Positions 35,565 through 45,164 of a DNA stretch of 64,000 nucleotides are shown one piece after another. The first letter of the stretch is position 1. Every line of letters starts with the position of its first letter. A program made the translations under genes and the position numbers. The stretch spans positions 62,001-126,000 of the forward strand of contig JARLGX010000003.1 of the NCBI GenBank assembly GCA_031292575.1, given 5' to 3'. The notes beneath the pieces were generated by a model that was given only the letters and a program-made list of their open reading frames with translations, was not told where the DNA came from and ran no database searches. Source of the DNA: Paludibacter sp. (GTDB taxonomy: Bacteria; Bacteroidota; Bacteroidia; Bacteroidales; Paludibacteraceae).

Positions 35565-37454
35565 TTATAATAATTTTGAATTGAATTTCTGAAGCATTTC
35601 AAGAACGTTGGTTTTTACGTTTACAAAGTATTCGATACCAATCGCTTTTAAATCATCAGCACAAGCAGGAGCACCAGCCACTACGAAAATTTGTTTTCCG
35701 TCGATAGCTTTGAATGCAGCAGGAGCTAATTCAGCATATTCGTCGTCGCTTGAGCAAAGAACAATAATGTCAGCTCCGGCTTTTTGAGCAGCAGCAACAC
35801 CTTCTTCAACAGTTGAGAAACCTAAGTTATCAACAACGTCATAACCAGCACAAGCAAAGAAGTTACAAGAAAATTGAGCACGAGCCAGACGCATTGCTAA
35901 ACTACCAATAGTCAACATAAATGCTTTTGGACGTTTAGCAGCTCCTTCAGTTGCGAAACGTAATGCTTCGAATTCTGCAGCACCACGTACAGGCAACAGT
36001 TTTTCAGTTCCGCTGTGTGAACAACCACAATCTGTAGCTTCTGTGATTTGTACTTTAGCAGCAGCTTCTTCGTTGAAGTTAGGGAACTGGTTAGTTCCTA
36101 ATAATACTTCGCGACGGCTTGAAACAGCTTTCAGACGAGCAGCAGCAGTAGCTTTAACCGCTTGTTGAACTGAACCTGAAGTAACTGCAGCAAAGAAACC
36201 ACCGTTATCTTCAACTTCAAGGAATAATTTCCAGGCTTGAGCAGCAATTTCGTTAGTCAATGTTTCGATATAATAAGAACCGGCAGCAGGGTCAGCTACT
36301 TTATCGAAATGACATTCCTCCTTCAATAATAATTGTTGGTTACGGGCAATACGTTCCGAGAATTCATCGGTTGGTTTGTAGATAGAATCGTAACTCAACA
36401 CGGTCAATGAATTTACACCACCCAATGTTGCGCTCATAGCTTCGGTTTGGGTACGAAGCATATTTACGTTAGCGTCAAAAATGGTTTTGTTGAAGGTAGA
36501 AGTTTCAGCATGAATGCGCATTTTGGCTGCACATTTGCAAATACCGTTAACTGTATTTTTGCAATCTTCCACTTTACATGCCGGTTGGTAAGCATCCACA
36601 ATGTTAGCCCACAATAAGCGGGCAGCACGGAATTTGGCAATTTCCATAAAGTAGTTGCCGCTAACGCCAAAGCTGAATTTGATTTTTTTAGCCGCCAATG
36701 AAGTGTCAACACCAGCTTCAACCAATGACGAAAGGTATTCGTTGCCCCAAGCCAATGCGTAACCCAATTCCTGAGCGATATAAGCTCCGCCATTGCTCAA
36801 TGTGGTAGCATTTACGCCAATCACGCGGTAGAAAGGTAAACCAATAGCAGCAAGAACGGTTGCTTTGGCTTTTGCGGTGATTTCTTCTTTGGTCAACTCC
36901 TTACCAGCTTGCAACATGCGGTTGATTGGATCGAAGTTAATAGAACCCTGCAATTTTTTCACGTCGTACGCTTTCGATTTGAAATAGTCGGTCAAAATAG
37001 TTGCCAGGTTAGCAGCTGCACTAACACAAATACCGAAGTTAAGCTCAACGCAATCAGCTGCAATGCCTTCGAGCAAAGTAGCGATGTAGTCAGCACTCAA
37101 TTCTTCTTTTTTCAGTTTGAAACCCACTGAGGTTACACCCTTGTACAAAATGTCCAACGCTTTAGCATTGGCTTCTTTAGCCGATTCCACAACAATGTCC
37201 TGACGAACAAACCATTCGTTGTCGGCTTTTGTTCCGCGTACGAATGGGAAAACACCCGGAGCTGCATCCTTAGTTTGCAGTGTTTCAATGTTTTCTGCAC
37301 GATAGAAAGGCATCACGTTGAAGCCTTCGTTGGTTTTCCAGACGAGCTTCTTGTTGAAGTCAGCTCCCTTAAGATCGACTGTGATTTTATCCATCCATTG
37401 CTGCGTGCTAACCGATGGAAAATCAGCCAATAAATTCAATTTTTTTTCTGCCAT
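35565..37454 (-). CDS. mutA: Methylmalonyl-CoA mutase, small subunit
   Basis: This is the non-catalytic partner of MutB in the heterodimeric mutase. The 629-aa product has the same barrel fold (SFGVSGNYFMEIAKFRAARL, about residues 260-285). Its C-terminal B12-like domain lacks the DxHxxG motif: the equivalent segment reads GSLAMRLARAQFSCNFFACA, as expected for this subunit. A cysteine-rich insertion (CKVEDCKNTVNGICKCAAK, about 291-310) and a further CGCSHSG near 480 are present. Similar cysteines occur in other Bacteroidota MutA proteins from memory, but I cannot confirm it. TAATTTTG at 37490-37497 (minus) is a possible -7 box 36 nt upstream. Confidence 0.97.
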   Translation of the reverse strand: MAEKKLNLLADFPSVSTQQWMDKITVDLKGADFNKKLVWKTNEGFNVMPFYRAENIETLQTKDAAPGVFPFVRGTKADNEWFVRQDIVVESAKEANAKALDILYKGVTSVGFKLKKEELSADYIATLLEGIAADCVELNFGICVSAAANLATILTDYFKSKAYDVKKLQGSINFDPINRMLQAGKELTKEEITAKAKATVLAAIGLPFYRVIGVNATTLSNGGAYIAQELGYALAWGNEYLSSLVEAGVDTSLAAKKIKFSFGVSGNYFMEIAKFRAARLLWANIVDAYQPACKVEDCKNTVNGICKCAAKMRIHAETSTFNKTIFDANVNMLRTQTEAMSATLGGVNSLTVLSYDSIYKPTDEFSERIARNQQLLLKEECHFDKVADPAAGSYYIETLTNEIAAQAWKLFLEVEDNGGFFAAVTSGSVQQAVKATAAARLKAVSSRREVLLGTNQFPNFNEEAAAKVQITEATDCGCSHSGTEKLLPVRGAAEFEALRFATEGAAKRPKAFMLTIGSLAMRLARAQFSCNFFACAGYDVVDNLGFSTVEEGVAAAQKAGADIIVLCSSDDEYAELAPAAFKAIDGKQIFVVAGAPACADDLKAIGIEYFVNVKTNVLEMLQKFNSKLL

Positions 37455-37784
37455 AATATAGTTTAATTATCGAAATTTCTAAGAGACCGCAAAATTACTA
37501 CTTTCCTTTGAGTTAAACGAATTTTTTGCTAATGAATTAAAGAAAAATTTCGGTAATTGAATATGATATTTATACAACAAACTATTTTGTTCGTAATTAT
37601 TCATTAAGGCAGAATACAATTCATTCTACCAAAGCATTGCATTTTTGTATATATTCTTTTTTATTATTCGCTAATCATCAAAAAGGACTTTCAGTACATA
37701 CTTCAATTTCAATCGTCTTCATATAGAGTCATGATTTTGTCGTAACCAATTCAAATAGTTATTTTTTAAACAAATTATTTATAT

Positions 37785-39497
37785 ATGAAAAAGATTATTT
37801 TCACAACGGTTTTATTGTTAACGTTATCAACAATACAAACAATAAAAGCCCAGTATCCAACCATTACCGACAGCGTAAGCCGCTTATGGAAAGAAAAAGG
37901 AAGAGTAACGGATAGTTTATCTGATATTGCCTGGGCAAAGGCATTACCTGTTGTTATGAAAGAGGTAAAAGAAGGTAAGCCGTATAATCCATGGGCAGCC
38001 CGTCCATATGACTTGCCACAAGCAGAAATACCAGCATTTCCAGGTGCAATGGGTGGTGGCGCTTACTCATTTGGAGGTCGTGGTGGAAAAGTGATTGTTG
38101 TTACCAACCTGAATGATAGAGGTCCGGGATCTTTTCGGGAAGCCTGTGAAACCGGCGGTGCCCGTATTGTAGTATTTAATGTTGCCGGTATTATTCATTT
38201 AAAATCACCGATTATGATTCGTGCTCCTTACATTACCATTGCCGGACAAACAGCTCCGGGCGACGGAATTTGTATCGCAGGATTTACAACACAGGCAAAT
38301 ACACATGATGTAGTTGTTCGTTATATGCGCTTTCGTCGCGGAGCTACCGATGTTGGCGATCGTGACGATGCATTTGGTGGCAATCCTATCGGGAATATTA
38401 TGATTGACCACTGTTCTGTTTCATGGGGTTTGGACGAAAATATATCTTTTTACCGACACATGTTTGATGAAAAGAATGGTCGCCCGTTAGATAAACTTCC
38501 TACGGTAAATGTTACTATTCAGAATACTATTTCAGCCCAGGGTTTGGATACTTACAATCACGCTTTCGGTAGTACACTGGGAGGAGAAAATTGTACTTTC
38601 ACACGTAATTTATGGGCTGATAACACCGGCCGCAATCCGTCAATTGGTTGGAATGGAATATTCAATTTTACAAATAATGTGATTTATAACTGGGTACACC
38701 GTTCGGTGGATGGCGGCGATTACAGTGCATTATATAATATTATCAACAACTATTATAAACCGGGACCAGCTACACCTAAAACTGGTTTGATAAGTCATCG
38801 CATCATTGAGCCCCAGTCAAATGGACGCAGTAAACTCGAACATGCAGAGTTTGGAAGACTTTATGTGGCTGGAAATGTAATGGAAGGAAATGAACAGGTT
38901 ACAAAAGACAATTGGGATGGAGGAGTACAAATGAGAGAACTAAAAGGGAAAGATATCAGTCAGGAAGATGCTGAAAAGAATTATTTCCCAACCATGAAAG
39001 CTAACAAACCATTTCTTATGCCTGTTTACCCTATTTTGACTGCAAAGGAAGCCTATAATTACGTATTGGACAATGTGGGAGCGACTTTACCAAAGCGTGA
39101 CATTGTAGATCAGCATATCATAAATCAAGTGCGCACTGGTGAAGTATATTATGATAAAAAAGCCGATTCAAGAACTTATTATCAATTTAAACATCGTCGC
39201 CTAAAACCCGATTCATATAAACTCGGTATCATTACCGATATCAGTCAGGTGGGTGGTTATCCTGAATATAAAGGTACGCCATATAAAGACAGTGATGGTG
39301 ATGGAATGCCTGATGCATGGGAAATCAAGCATGGGCTTAATCCCAATGATCCATCGGACGCTAATGGTGATTTGAATGGAGATGGTTACACAAACATTGA
39401 AAAATACATCAATGGCATCGATCCTTCCAAAAAGGTAAATTGGAAAGATCCAAAAAACAACTACGATACATTGGCCGGAAAGAAAAATCTTAATTAA
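37785..39497 (+). CDS. Secreted pectate lyase-like polysaccharide lyase
   Basis: This is a right-handed beta-helix enzyme of the pectate lyase (PL1-like) type that would cleave polygalacturonate by beta-elimination. A signal peptide (about residues 1-22, ending IKAQ) is followed by AFPGAMGGGAYSFGGRGG, VTNLNDRGPGSFREAC and DHCSVSWGLDENISFYR, the strand-turn segments of PL1. At about 503-545 there is a calcium-binding type-3/dockerin-like stretch (DSDGDGMPDAWE, DANGDLNGDGYTN). There is no lipobox and no clear type IX sorting domain. It stands alone rather than in a polysaccharide utilisation locus. The upstream 37455-37784 has no convincing promoter. A terminator follows. Confidence 0.9.
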   Translation: MKKIIFTTVLLLTLSTIQTIKAQYPTITDSVSRLWKEKGRVTDSLSDIAWAKALPVVMKEVKEGKPYNPWAARPYDLPQAEIPAFPGAMGGGAYSFGGRGGKVIVVTNLNDRGPGSFREACETGGARIVVFNVAGIIHLKSPIMIRAPYITIAGQTAPGDGICIAGFTTQANTHDVVVRYMRFRRGATDVGDRDDAFGGNPIGNIMIDHCSVSWGLDENISFYRHMFDEKNGRPLDKLPTVNVTIQNTISAQGLDTYNHAFGSTLGGENCTFTRNLWADNTGRNPSIGWNGIFNFTNNVIYNWVHRSVDGGDYSALYNIINNYYKPGPATPKTGLISHRIIEPQSNGRSKLEHAEFGRLYVAGNVMEGNEQVTKDNWDGGVQMRELKGKDISQEDAEKNYFPTMKANKPFLMPVYPILTAKEAYNYVLDNVGATLPKRDIVDQHIINQVRTGEVYYDKKADSRTYYQFKHRRLKPDSYKLGIITDISQVGGYPEYKGTPYKDSDGDGMPDAWEIKHGLNPNDPSDANGDLNGDGYTNIEKYINGIDPSKKVNWKDPKNNYDTLAGKKNLN

Positions 39498-39501
39498 TAA
39501 C

Positions 39502-39541
39502 AAATAGTGTCGTATTTCGAAATTGAAATGCGACACTATTT
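39502..39541. terminator. Bidirectional terminator after the pectate lyase gene
   Basis: AAATAGTGTCGTATTTC (39502-39518) pairs with 39525-39541 (17 bp, one G-T pair) around a 6-nt loop, between converging genes. Nothing else is seen in 39542-39704. Confidence 0.88.
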
Positions 39542-39704
39542 TAAACTCAAAATAGTATAATTTACTTTTGTCGTCAATTTAACATGCTTTTCCCACCGTA
39601 TTACCCTCCCCGATTGATTTCCTAAATTTCCCACATCACATAGGTCAATGAACTTAATTTAAAACAGCTACAAACTTTCCATAAATGATATATTTGGGTT
39701 AAGG

Positions 39705-40919
39705 CTAAATTACTTCCCTTTTAATTTCTTCGGCAACTCTCTCATCATTCGGTTTAGTTTTTTCCGGAAATAGCATTAAACCAAACATCATAATGAGAGC
39801 CGTCAGAATGATAACCTGAACAATAAGCGATTTATTTACCATTACTATATGTTGATTTGGCATAATTGATAAAAACAACAAGATGGTAATAAGTCCTCTG
39901 GGGGCAACAAAAAGTAAGGGCTTCAATGGTAGGCGGGATAATTTCAATTGTATGATTCTAACAGAAAAAATAATAAAAACAAGTGCAACGGATAAGAATA
40001 AAGTATGGTTATTGATAATCTCAGCCGTTTCGAGCAAATAACCAAACAATAGAAAAAATAAAGCTCGAACGAGAAAAGCTCCTTCGATGGTGATTTCTTG
40101 AAATTTCTGATTTTCAGACTTCAGCTCTTCAGGACGTAATTTTTGAATCCACTTAAATCGCTTAAACTTGTAAAGATTCCCTACAAACAATCCGAATGAC
40201 AAAATGAATATTAACGAAGGTAATTTATACATTTCAGAAACAGTGTAGATTAGTATTACAAGTAATATAATGGGTATAAACTTGATATGATGTTCAATCT
40301 TACGAAGTAAAATTGTAAGTCCTATTGTTGCAAAGAATGAAATTATTACAATGATAATTAGCTGAAGAGTGAAATTTCTGAATGTATTGAACCCAAAATT
40401 TTCATTCAGAACAATAAAATTGAAAAATATCACGCCCAAGATATCTGAAAAACTACTCTCATATATCACAAATTCTTTATCTGCAGTACCTATACTTCGT
40501 ACACTGGGAATGGCAATTGCACTGCTAATGATGCTAAAAGGGATGGCACTAACCAAACAACTTTTAAACGGATAACCTCCCAGGTATTGAAATAAAAAAC
40601 TCAACAAAAATGCCAGTGCAAACATAGGAATTAATGCACCCAGAAAAGATTTTCGTATCAAGCTAATTTTTGATTTATCCAAATCGAGTTCCAAAGAACC
40701 CTCAAGAACGATGAGTATTAAGCCTATTGAGCCCAATACTGGTAAAACCTTAGAAAAATCCGGAAGATGAATATTCATCGAATCAGTTGTTTGATGCAAC
40801 AGCCAACCTAAAAGAAGCAACAAAATTACGGACGGAATTTTTGTCCGGGATGAAGTCAGATCAAAAAGATACGCTAACAAAAGCAATATGCAAAGAGTAA
40901 TGATAATAGTTGAAGTCAT
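39705..40919 (-). CDS. Cation:proton antiporter (CPA family)
   Basis: This is an inner-membrane monovalent cation/proton antiporter. The 404-aa product is nearly all membrane, with about 12 hydrophobic segments. Family marks are the N-terminal SRTKIPSVILLLLLGWLL, GLILIVLEGSLELDL (about residues 66-80) and the ion-binding region YESSFSDILGV with D159. A short charged tail follows the last segment, and there is no C-terminal TrkA/RCK regulatory domain, unlike many KefB types. It is divergent from the NagB-LmbE gene. TACTTTTG at 40980-40987 (minus) is a likely -7 box, with GTTG 18 nt upstream. The ion specificity is not determined. Confidence 0.9.
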   Translation of the reverse strand: MTSTIIITLCILLLLAYLFDLTSSRTKIPSVILLLLLGWLLHQTTDSMNIHLPDFSKVLPVLGSIGLILIVLEGSLELDLDKSKISLIRKSFLGALIPMFALAFLLSFLFQYLGGYPFKSCLVSAIPFSIISSAIAIPSVRSIGTADKEFVIYESSFSDILGVIFFNFIVLNENFGFNTFRNFTLQLIIIVIISFFATIGLTILLRKIEHHIKFIPIILLVILIYTVSEMYKLPSLIFILSFGLFVGNLYKFKRFKWIQKLRPEELKSENQKFQEITIEGAFLVRALFFLLFGYLLETAEIINNHTLFLSVALVFIIFSVRIIQLKLSRLPLKPLLFVAPRGLITILLFLSIMPNQHIVMVNKSLIVQVIILTALIMMFGLMLFPEKTKPNDERVAEEIKREVI

Positions 40920-41122
40920 ATATTGCTAATTAGGTTATTAATGCAAACTCTATCAATCAAAAATGGTGAGCTTAAAACACAAAAGTACTAAAACTATATT
41001 ACTATCAACTTTACAAAACTAAAAGTATAGTTTTTAAACTGATTAAATTCACTGATTGACTCTAAATGACATTTTATTGAAAACCTAATGCGAGTTATCA
41101 GGGTTAATTCTATAAATATTAG

Positions 41123-41130
41123 TATTTTTG
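41123..41130 (+). promoter_or_regulatory. Candidate -7 box of the NagB-LmbE gene
   Basis: TATTTTTG matches TAnnTTTG, 44 nt upstream of the start at 41174. The -33 element is weak. Confidence 0.4.
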
Positions 41131-41173
41131 TAAATTATCTAATGCGACCCAAGTATTTATAAAAATCATTCCT

Positions 41174-43564
41174 ATGGAGACCAGAAAGTATATCACAAAA
41201 AGCAAGGTAGAAGTATTCTTCGAAAAGCAGTTCAATAATCCTGTTATTTCAAAAACAGATGAAAAAATTAAAGTTATTGCTGTTGATAACTACATTCATT
41301 TGGGTCAATTTATTGCATTGCGCTTTCTGGAATGGGTTTCACTTAATCCGGGCGGAGTTGTGGCATTGCCTACCGGTAAAACTCCCGAGTTTTTTATAAA
41401 ATGGATGCAATATTACCTCGAAAACTGGGACACAGAAATCAACACCGGATTGCTTCAGCAAATAGGCTTTGATAAGGAATTAAAGCCTGACTTTGGGTCG
41501 CTCCATTTTGTTATGATTGATGAATTTTTCCCCCTCGATCCACTGCACGAAAGATCTTTCAATTATTTTGTAAAACGATTTTATATTGATGGCTTTGGGT
41601 TTGACCAGAGCAAAGCCATGTTTATAGACACCTACAACATTCCCGAAGCCGTTCAAAGAGATTTTGATGGAAACAAAAATGTTGTTGAGATATTTCCCGA
41701 AGGAAAAATTGATCTGAATCTACGCATAAAACATCCTGGCAGTACAAAAGAAACTTTGCAAAAAAACATCATCAAGTATTACGATCAATTCTGTGAAAAT
41801 TACGAAGAAAAAATTCGTAATCTGGGAGGAATCGGATTCTTTCTGGGAGGAATCGGTCCCGATGGACACATAGCCTTTGACGTAAAAGGGTCGAGTCATC
41901 ATTCACATACGCGCCTTACCAACATCAATTACGAAACACAAGCCGCAGCGGCTGTCGATTTAGGCGGGATAGAATCGGTGCGGAAAAAAGCGGTCATAAC
42001 TATCGGGTTAAACACCATCACTCACAACCCCGACGTTGTAGCGATTGTCATTGCTGCCGGAGAAGCAAAATCGCAAGTTATTGCCTCAGCCATCGAATCG
42101 GAACCATCGCTCGAATATCCGGGCAGTGCGTTACAAAAGCTTCCAAATACACGGTTTTATCTTACCAATGGAGCAGCCATTAAACTTCAGGAACGAAAAA
42201 GACTGCGAATTCTCGGAATGCAAAAAGCCGATATAAAAACCATCGACCGGTTAATTATTGACGGTGCATTGGAAGTGGGGGTTACGCTTTTGGAAATGAC
42301 TTCCAAGAGTTTTAAAACCGCTAACCGTTATTTGCAACTGGCGCAACAAGTAAGTGGCGAGTCGTTGGCTACATTGGCACAATCAACATACAATCGTATT
42401 GCGGAAAAAATTCAGAAAGGATTGAATCCACCCGTTCAAAGTAGTATTCTACACACGGCACCTCATCATGACGATATTGAACTGGCCTATTTTCCGCTGC
42501 TTCACCATTTAGTACGCTCGGAGCAAAACGAAAGCCATTTTGTTTATTGTACCAGTGGTTTTACTTCAGTCACCAATGAGTATATAAATGGGAATTTGAT
42601 TATTTTGCGAAACTTAATACGCAACGGAAGAATTGATAAATACTTAGATCACAAAAAACTATTCGCGAAAGATGGATTTTGGGACGATATAACCGGCACA
42701 CTCAATGCCATTGCCCGGAAGGACAAGACGGAACATGAAATTTACATATCGTGCAGGCTGGCACGCCATCTGGTCCATTTGCTGAAAGTAAAAACCATGC
42801 AGGAATTGCTGCCAACATTGGATGAAACAATCAACTACCTCACAACAGTTGATCCGGGTAAAAAAGAAATTGACATCGTGCAACAAATTAAAGGTTGGAC
42901 CCGCGAATTTGAAGCCGAGTTAGTTTGGGCGCATTTTGGAATTGGGTTGGATCATGTATCGCATTTAGGGTTACAATTTTATACCGGCGATATTTTTGTT
43001 GAATATCCCGACCCTGAACGCGATGTAAAACCCATTTTAGATTTATTGGAAAAGGTGCGTCCCAATATTGTTTCGTTGGCTTTAGACCCCGAAGGAAGTG
43101 GACCTGACACACATTTTAAAACATTGATAGCCATTTCCAACGCCTTGGAAAAATACACCGAAAAACATCCTGATGTCGAAATTAAAGTATGGGGATACCG
43201 CAACATTTGGTCGAAATTCCACATTGCCGATGTAAATATGATTGTTCCCGTTTCATTAAACTCATTCGCGGTGTTGAATAACATGTTTAACAACTGCTTT
43301 GTAAGCCAGAAATCGGCATCGTTTCCGAGCTACGAGTTTGAAGGAACTTTCAGCGATTTGGCTCAACGCATTTGGGTAGAACAACATCAGCAATTAATTG
43401 CACTTTTTGGAAACGACTTTTTCTACGACAGCCAAAACCCACTCTTAAAACGCACTTACGGCTCACTTTATATTAAAGAAATGACCTATAAAGAGTTTTG
43501 CGATGAGATTGAATTTATCAAAGGAATGATTGACACCAAAAAGGGATTAAAATCACTGAATTAA
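41174..43564 (+). CDS. Glucosamine-6-phosphate deaminase-like / LmbE-like fusion protein
   Basis: The N-terminal part (about residues 25-330) is a NagB/SugarP-isomerase domain with VALPTGKTPEFFIKWM, the signature GIGFFLGGIGPDGHIAF and GLNTITHNPDVVAIV, as in enzymes turning glucosamine-6-P into fructose-6-P and ammonia. The C-terminal part (from about 430) begins SILHTAPHHDDIELAY, the AHxDD-type metal motif of LmbE/PIG-L deacetylases (here PHHDD), and ends in RTYGSLYIKEMTYKEF. Bacteroidota carry such fusions, but as I recall they are nearer 660 residues; this one has 796. A combined N-deacetylase and deaminase for amino-sugars is plausible but unproven. It is the last clearly core gene before the cassette-like region. 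Confidence 0.88.
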   Translation: METRKYITKSKVEVFFEKQFNNPVISKTDEKIKVIAVDNYIHLGQFIALRFLEWVSLNPGGVVALPTGKTPEFFIKWMQYYLENWDTEINTGLLQQIGFDKELKPDFGSLHFVMIDEFFPLDPLHERSFNYFVKRFYIDGFGFDQSKAMFIDTYNIPEAVQRDFDGNKNVVEIFPEGKIDLNLRIKHPGSTKETLQKNIIKYYDQFCENYEEKIRNLGGIGFFLGGIGPDGHIAFDVKGSSHHSHTRLTNINYETQAAAAVDLGGIESVRKKAVITIGLNTITHNPDVVAIVIAAGEAKSQVIASAIESEPSLEYPGSALQKLPNTRFYLTNGAAIKLQERKRLRILGMQKADIKTIDRLIIDGALEVGVTLLEMTSKSFKTANRYLQLAQQVSGESLATLAQSTYNRIAEKIQKGLNPPVQSSILHTAPHHDDIELAYFPLLHHLVRSEQNESHFVYCTSGFTSVTNEYINGNLIILRNLIRNGRIDKYLDHKKLFAKDGFWDDITGTLNAIARKDKTEHEIYISCRLARHLVHLLKVKTMQELLPTLDETINYLTTVDPGKKEIDIVQQIKGWTREFEAELVWAHFGIGLDHVSHLGLQFYTGDIFVEYPDPERDVKPILDLLEKVRPNIVSLALDPEGSGPDTHFKTLIAISNALEKYTEKHPDVEIKVWGYRNIWSKFHIADVNMIVPVSLNSFAVLNNMFNNCFVSQKSASFPSYEFEGTFSDLAQRIWVEQHQQLIALFGNDFFYDSQNPLLKRTYGSLYIKEMTYKEFCDEIEFIKGMIDTKKGLKSLN

Positions 43565-43654
43565 TATTAGCACTGATACAGTTCTGCAACCTATACCATT
43601 TTGTAGCTCTAAGTTTGATAGGGTTCAAACACGCATTAGCAGAGTCTTGCAGGA

Positions 43655-43764
43655 GCATTCGCTGTCGTGAAACGACAAGGTGAATTGAAAATCAGCAAAG
43701 CTAATGCGGGAGCAAAGCTGCCGGAATACACTTCAGCCAGCCCAATGCGCATAGTGTGTTAGGC
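43655..43764 (-). repeat. attC-like element, partial copy
   Basis: This is homologous over about 110 bp to the element at 44958-45107. On the minus strand it begins with GCCTAAC (43764-43758), 12 bp past the stop codon of the gene at 43777. It keeps the hairpin arms GCATT/AATGC and TGTCG/CGACA. Its far end has diverged: instead of GTTAGGC it reads GTTTGAA near 43631. It would be the boundary element of the array next to the core gene. Confidence 0.65.
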
Positions 43765-43776
43765 AAAGTTTATTTC

Positions 43777-44937
43777 TTAATAGACTTCATTTTTCTCTAT
43801 TTTCAAATCTGTCAATTTCAGTAAAGCCATACAAATTCCCGTAATTTCCATTCCTTCCCACCTGTCTACAACGTGATATTTACCATTTTTTCTACCTTCT
43901 AAAATCCATTGTGCACCATCAAGTCCTGAATTATTTTTATCCAATGATGGTAAACTCCAGAAATTAATTAAGTCCACTTTTTCTGAAATATCTTTCCATT
44001 CTGTTATTGTTAATTGTTTCGTCTCGTTAATCGTCATTTTTCCAGGTTCATAACCTCCTTGACCATCGCAAACTTTCCAATATACTGAAACTATATCCTT
44101 ATCTTTCTTTAAACCAATGACAACCGGATGATGGAATGAACGCAACCATGTAAATCGAAATACGTCTGATTGTTCAGAGCCTTGTAATACTGGTTCTTTC
44201 ATTGCTTTAAGATGCTTAGAGTACCAGTTTAACCGTGAATTTTCCAGCCTACGCATTACGTTCAACATATAATTAGTTTCCCAACCAGAAGGCATATCAA
44301 TAAATAATGAAGCTGGAAAATATGATGTTTTATCAATGTAGTCGTTATATATTTTTATATCTGTCGTATCTCCCAAATAGTTACTAAGTTGAACAAATGG
44401 ATATTTTAATGTTTCTCTAAAATGATTGTCAATCGTACATCCTTTGTTTATAAAGAAAATGCATTTTCTTGCATAAACATTACTTTGTTCTGTTTTTCTC
44501 CAATTTGATGTTTGGTCTTTATTAAATAGTTCATAATAGGTTTCAGCTAGTAAATAGTTTACTTGAACATTTGTTGAATCAAGATTATAGGCTATCTTAA
44601 GATAGTTTAGTTTTTCATTCTCTTTTAACGACTCAAATCTCGAAAATTTAGCTCTAAGTAAATAAGGTATAGCACTGTCTCTGTTTGAGTTGATTAAGTT
44701 GTCAAAAAATAGTTTAATAGAGTCTTTTTGATTTGAACGGCTGTAAAAAAATAATTTTAGCTCTATAGCTGTTGAGTTGAATTTGTCAACAGCTAATAAT
44801 TCTGAAATTTTAGTCATAGGATTTCCAGTCCGTTCTCCAGATAGTAAGGTTTTCAGGTCTAGTTCACGCTCTTCTATTGTCTGTGAGAAGGAACTTAGCA
44901 CTAATAGTGATAAAATTACGGTTAGTATAGCTCTCAT
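43777..44937 (-). CDS. Exported hypothetical protein (cassette gene)
   Basis: I do not recognise a family. I set the start at the ATG at 44937 (386 aa), because it opens a good signal peptide (MRAILTVILSLLVLSSFSQ). An upstream in-frame start at 45021 would lie inside the attC-like element. Residues about 75-190 look helical and TPR-like (YLLRAKFSRFESLKENEKLN, IAYNLDSTNVQVNYLLAETY). The C-terminal part is beta-rich, with WKVCDGQGGYEPGKMTI and WILEGRKNGKYHVVDRWEG. There is no lipobox. It lies between two attC-like elements, like the gene of an integron cassette, and is transcribed towards the element that follows it. Confidence 0.8.
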   Translation of the reverse strand: MRAILTVILSLLVLSSFSQTIEERELDLKTLLSGERTGNPMTKISELLAVDKFNSTAIELKLFFYSRSNQKDSIKLFFDNLINSNRDSAIPYLLRAKFSRFESLKENEKLNYLKIAYNLDSTNVQVNYLLAETYYELFNKDQTSNWRKTEQSNVYARKCIFFINKGCTIDNHFRETLKYPFVQLSNYLGDTTDIKIYNDYIDKTSYFPASLFIDMPSGWETNYMLNVMRRLENSRLNWYSKHLKAMKEPVLQGSEQSDVFRFTWLRSFHHPVVIGLKKDKDIVSVYWKVCDGQGGYEPGKMTINETKQLTITEWKDISEKVDLINFWSLPSLDKNNSGLDGAQWILEGRKNGKYHVVDRWEGMEITGICMALLKLTDLKIEKNEVY

Positions 44938-44957
44938 ATTTTTTTTCTTTAAATTTT

Positions 44958-45107
44958 GCCTAACGACTGATGCTATGCGCACCTCCGGTTTGCGGGAGCA
45001 TTCGCTGTCGTGGAACGACAAAGTGAATTGAAAATCAGCGAAGCTAATGCGGGAGCAAAACTGCCGGAATGCACGTCAGCCAGCCAATGGACATAAGTGT
45101 GTTAGGC
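44958..45107 (-). repeat. attC-like recombination site, complete copy
   Basis: On the minus strand it starts GCCTAAC (R''-like RYYYAAC, 45107-45101) and ends GTTAGGC (R'-like GTTRRRY, 44964-44958). The 150 bp between can fold into one long imperfect hairpin: CCGG with CCGG, TTTGC with GCAAA, GCATT with AATGC, CGCTG with CAGCG, and a tip TGTCGT/ACGACA. This is the architecture of integron attC sites. It follows the stop of the gene at 45165 by 57 bp and precedes the start at 44937, as expected for a cassette junction. Recombination activity is unproven. Confidence 0.65.
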
Positions 45108-45164
45108 CTAGGTGTTTTGTTTTTCATTTCGTTGTGTTTCGCTAAATCAGTCCTCAATTCAAGC

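Noticed and set aside
36464-36793. 109-codon minus frame inside mutA
   Set aside because: Out-of-frame shadow of a well-conserved gene, with no family features.
44938-45021. Upstream extension of the 43777 gene to 45021
   Set aside because: The extra 28 residues are encoded by the attC-like element and would bury a good signal peptide, so the ATG at 44937 was used.
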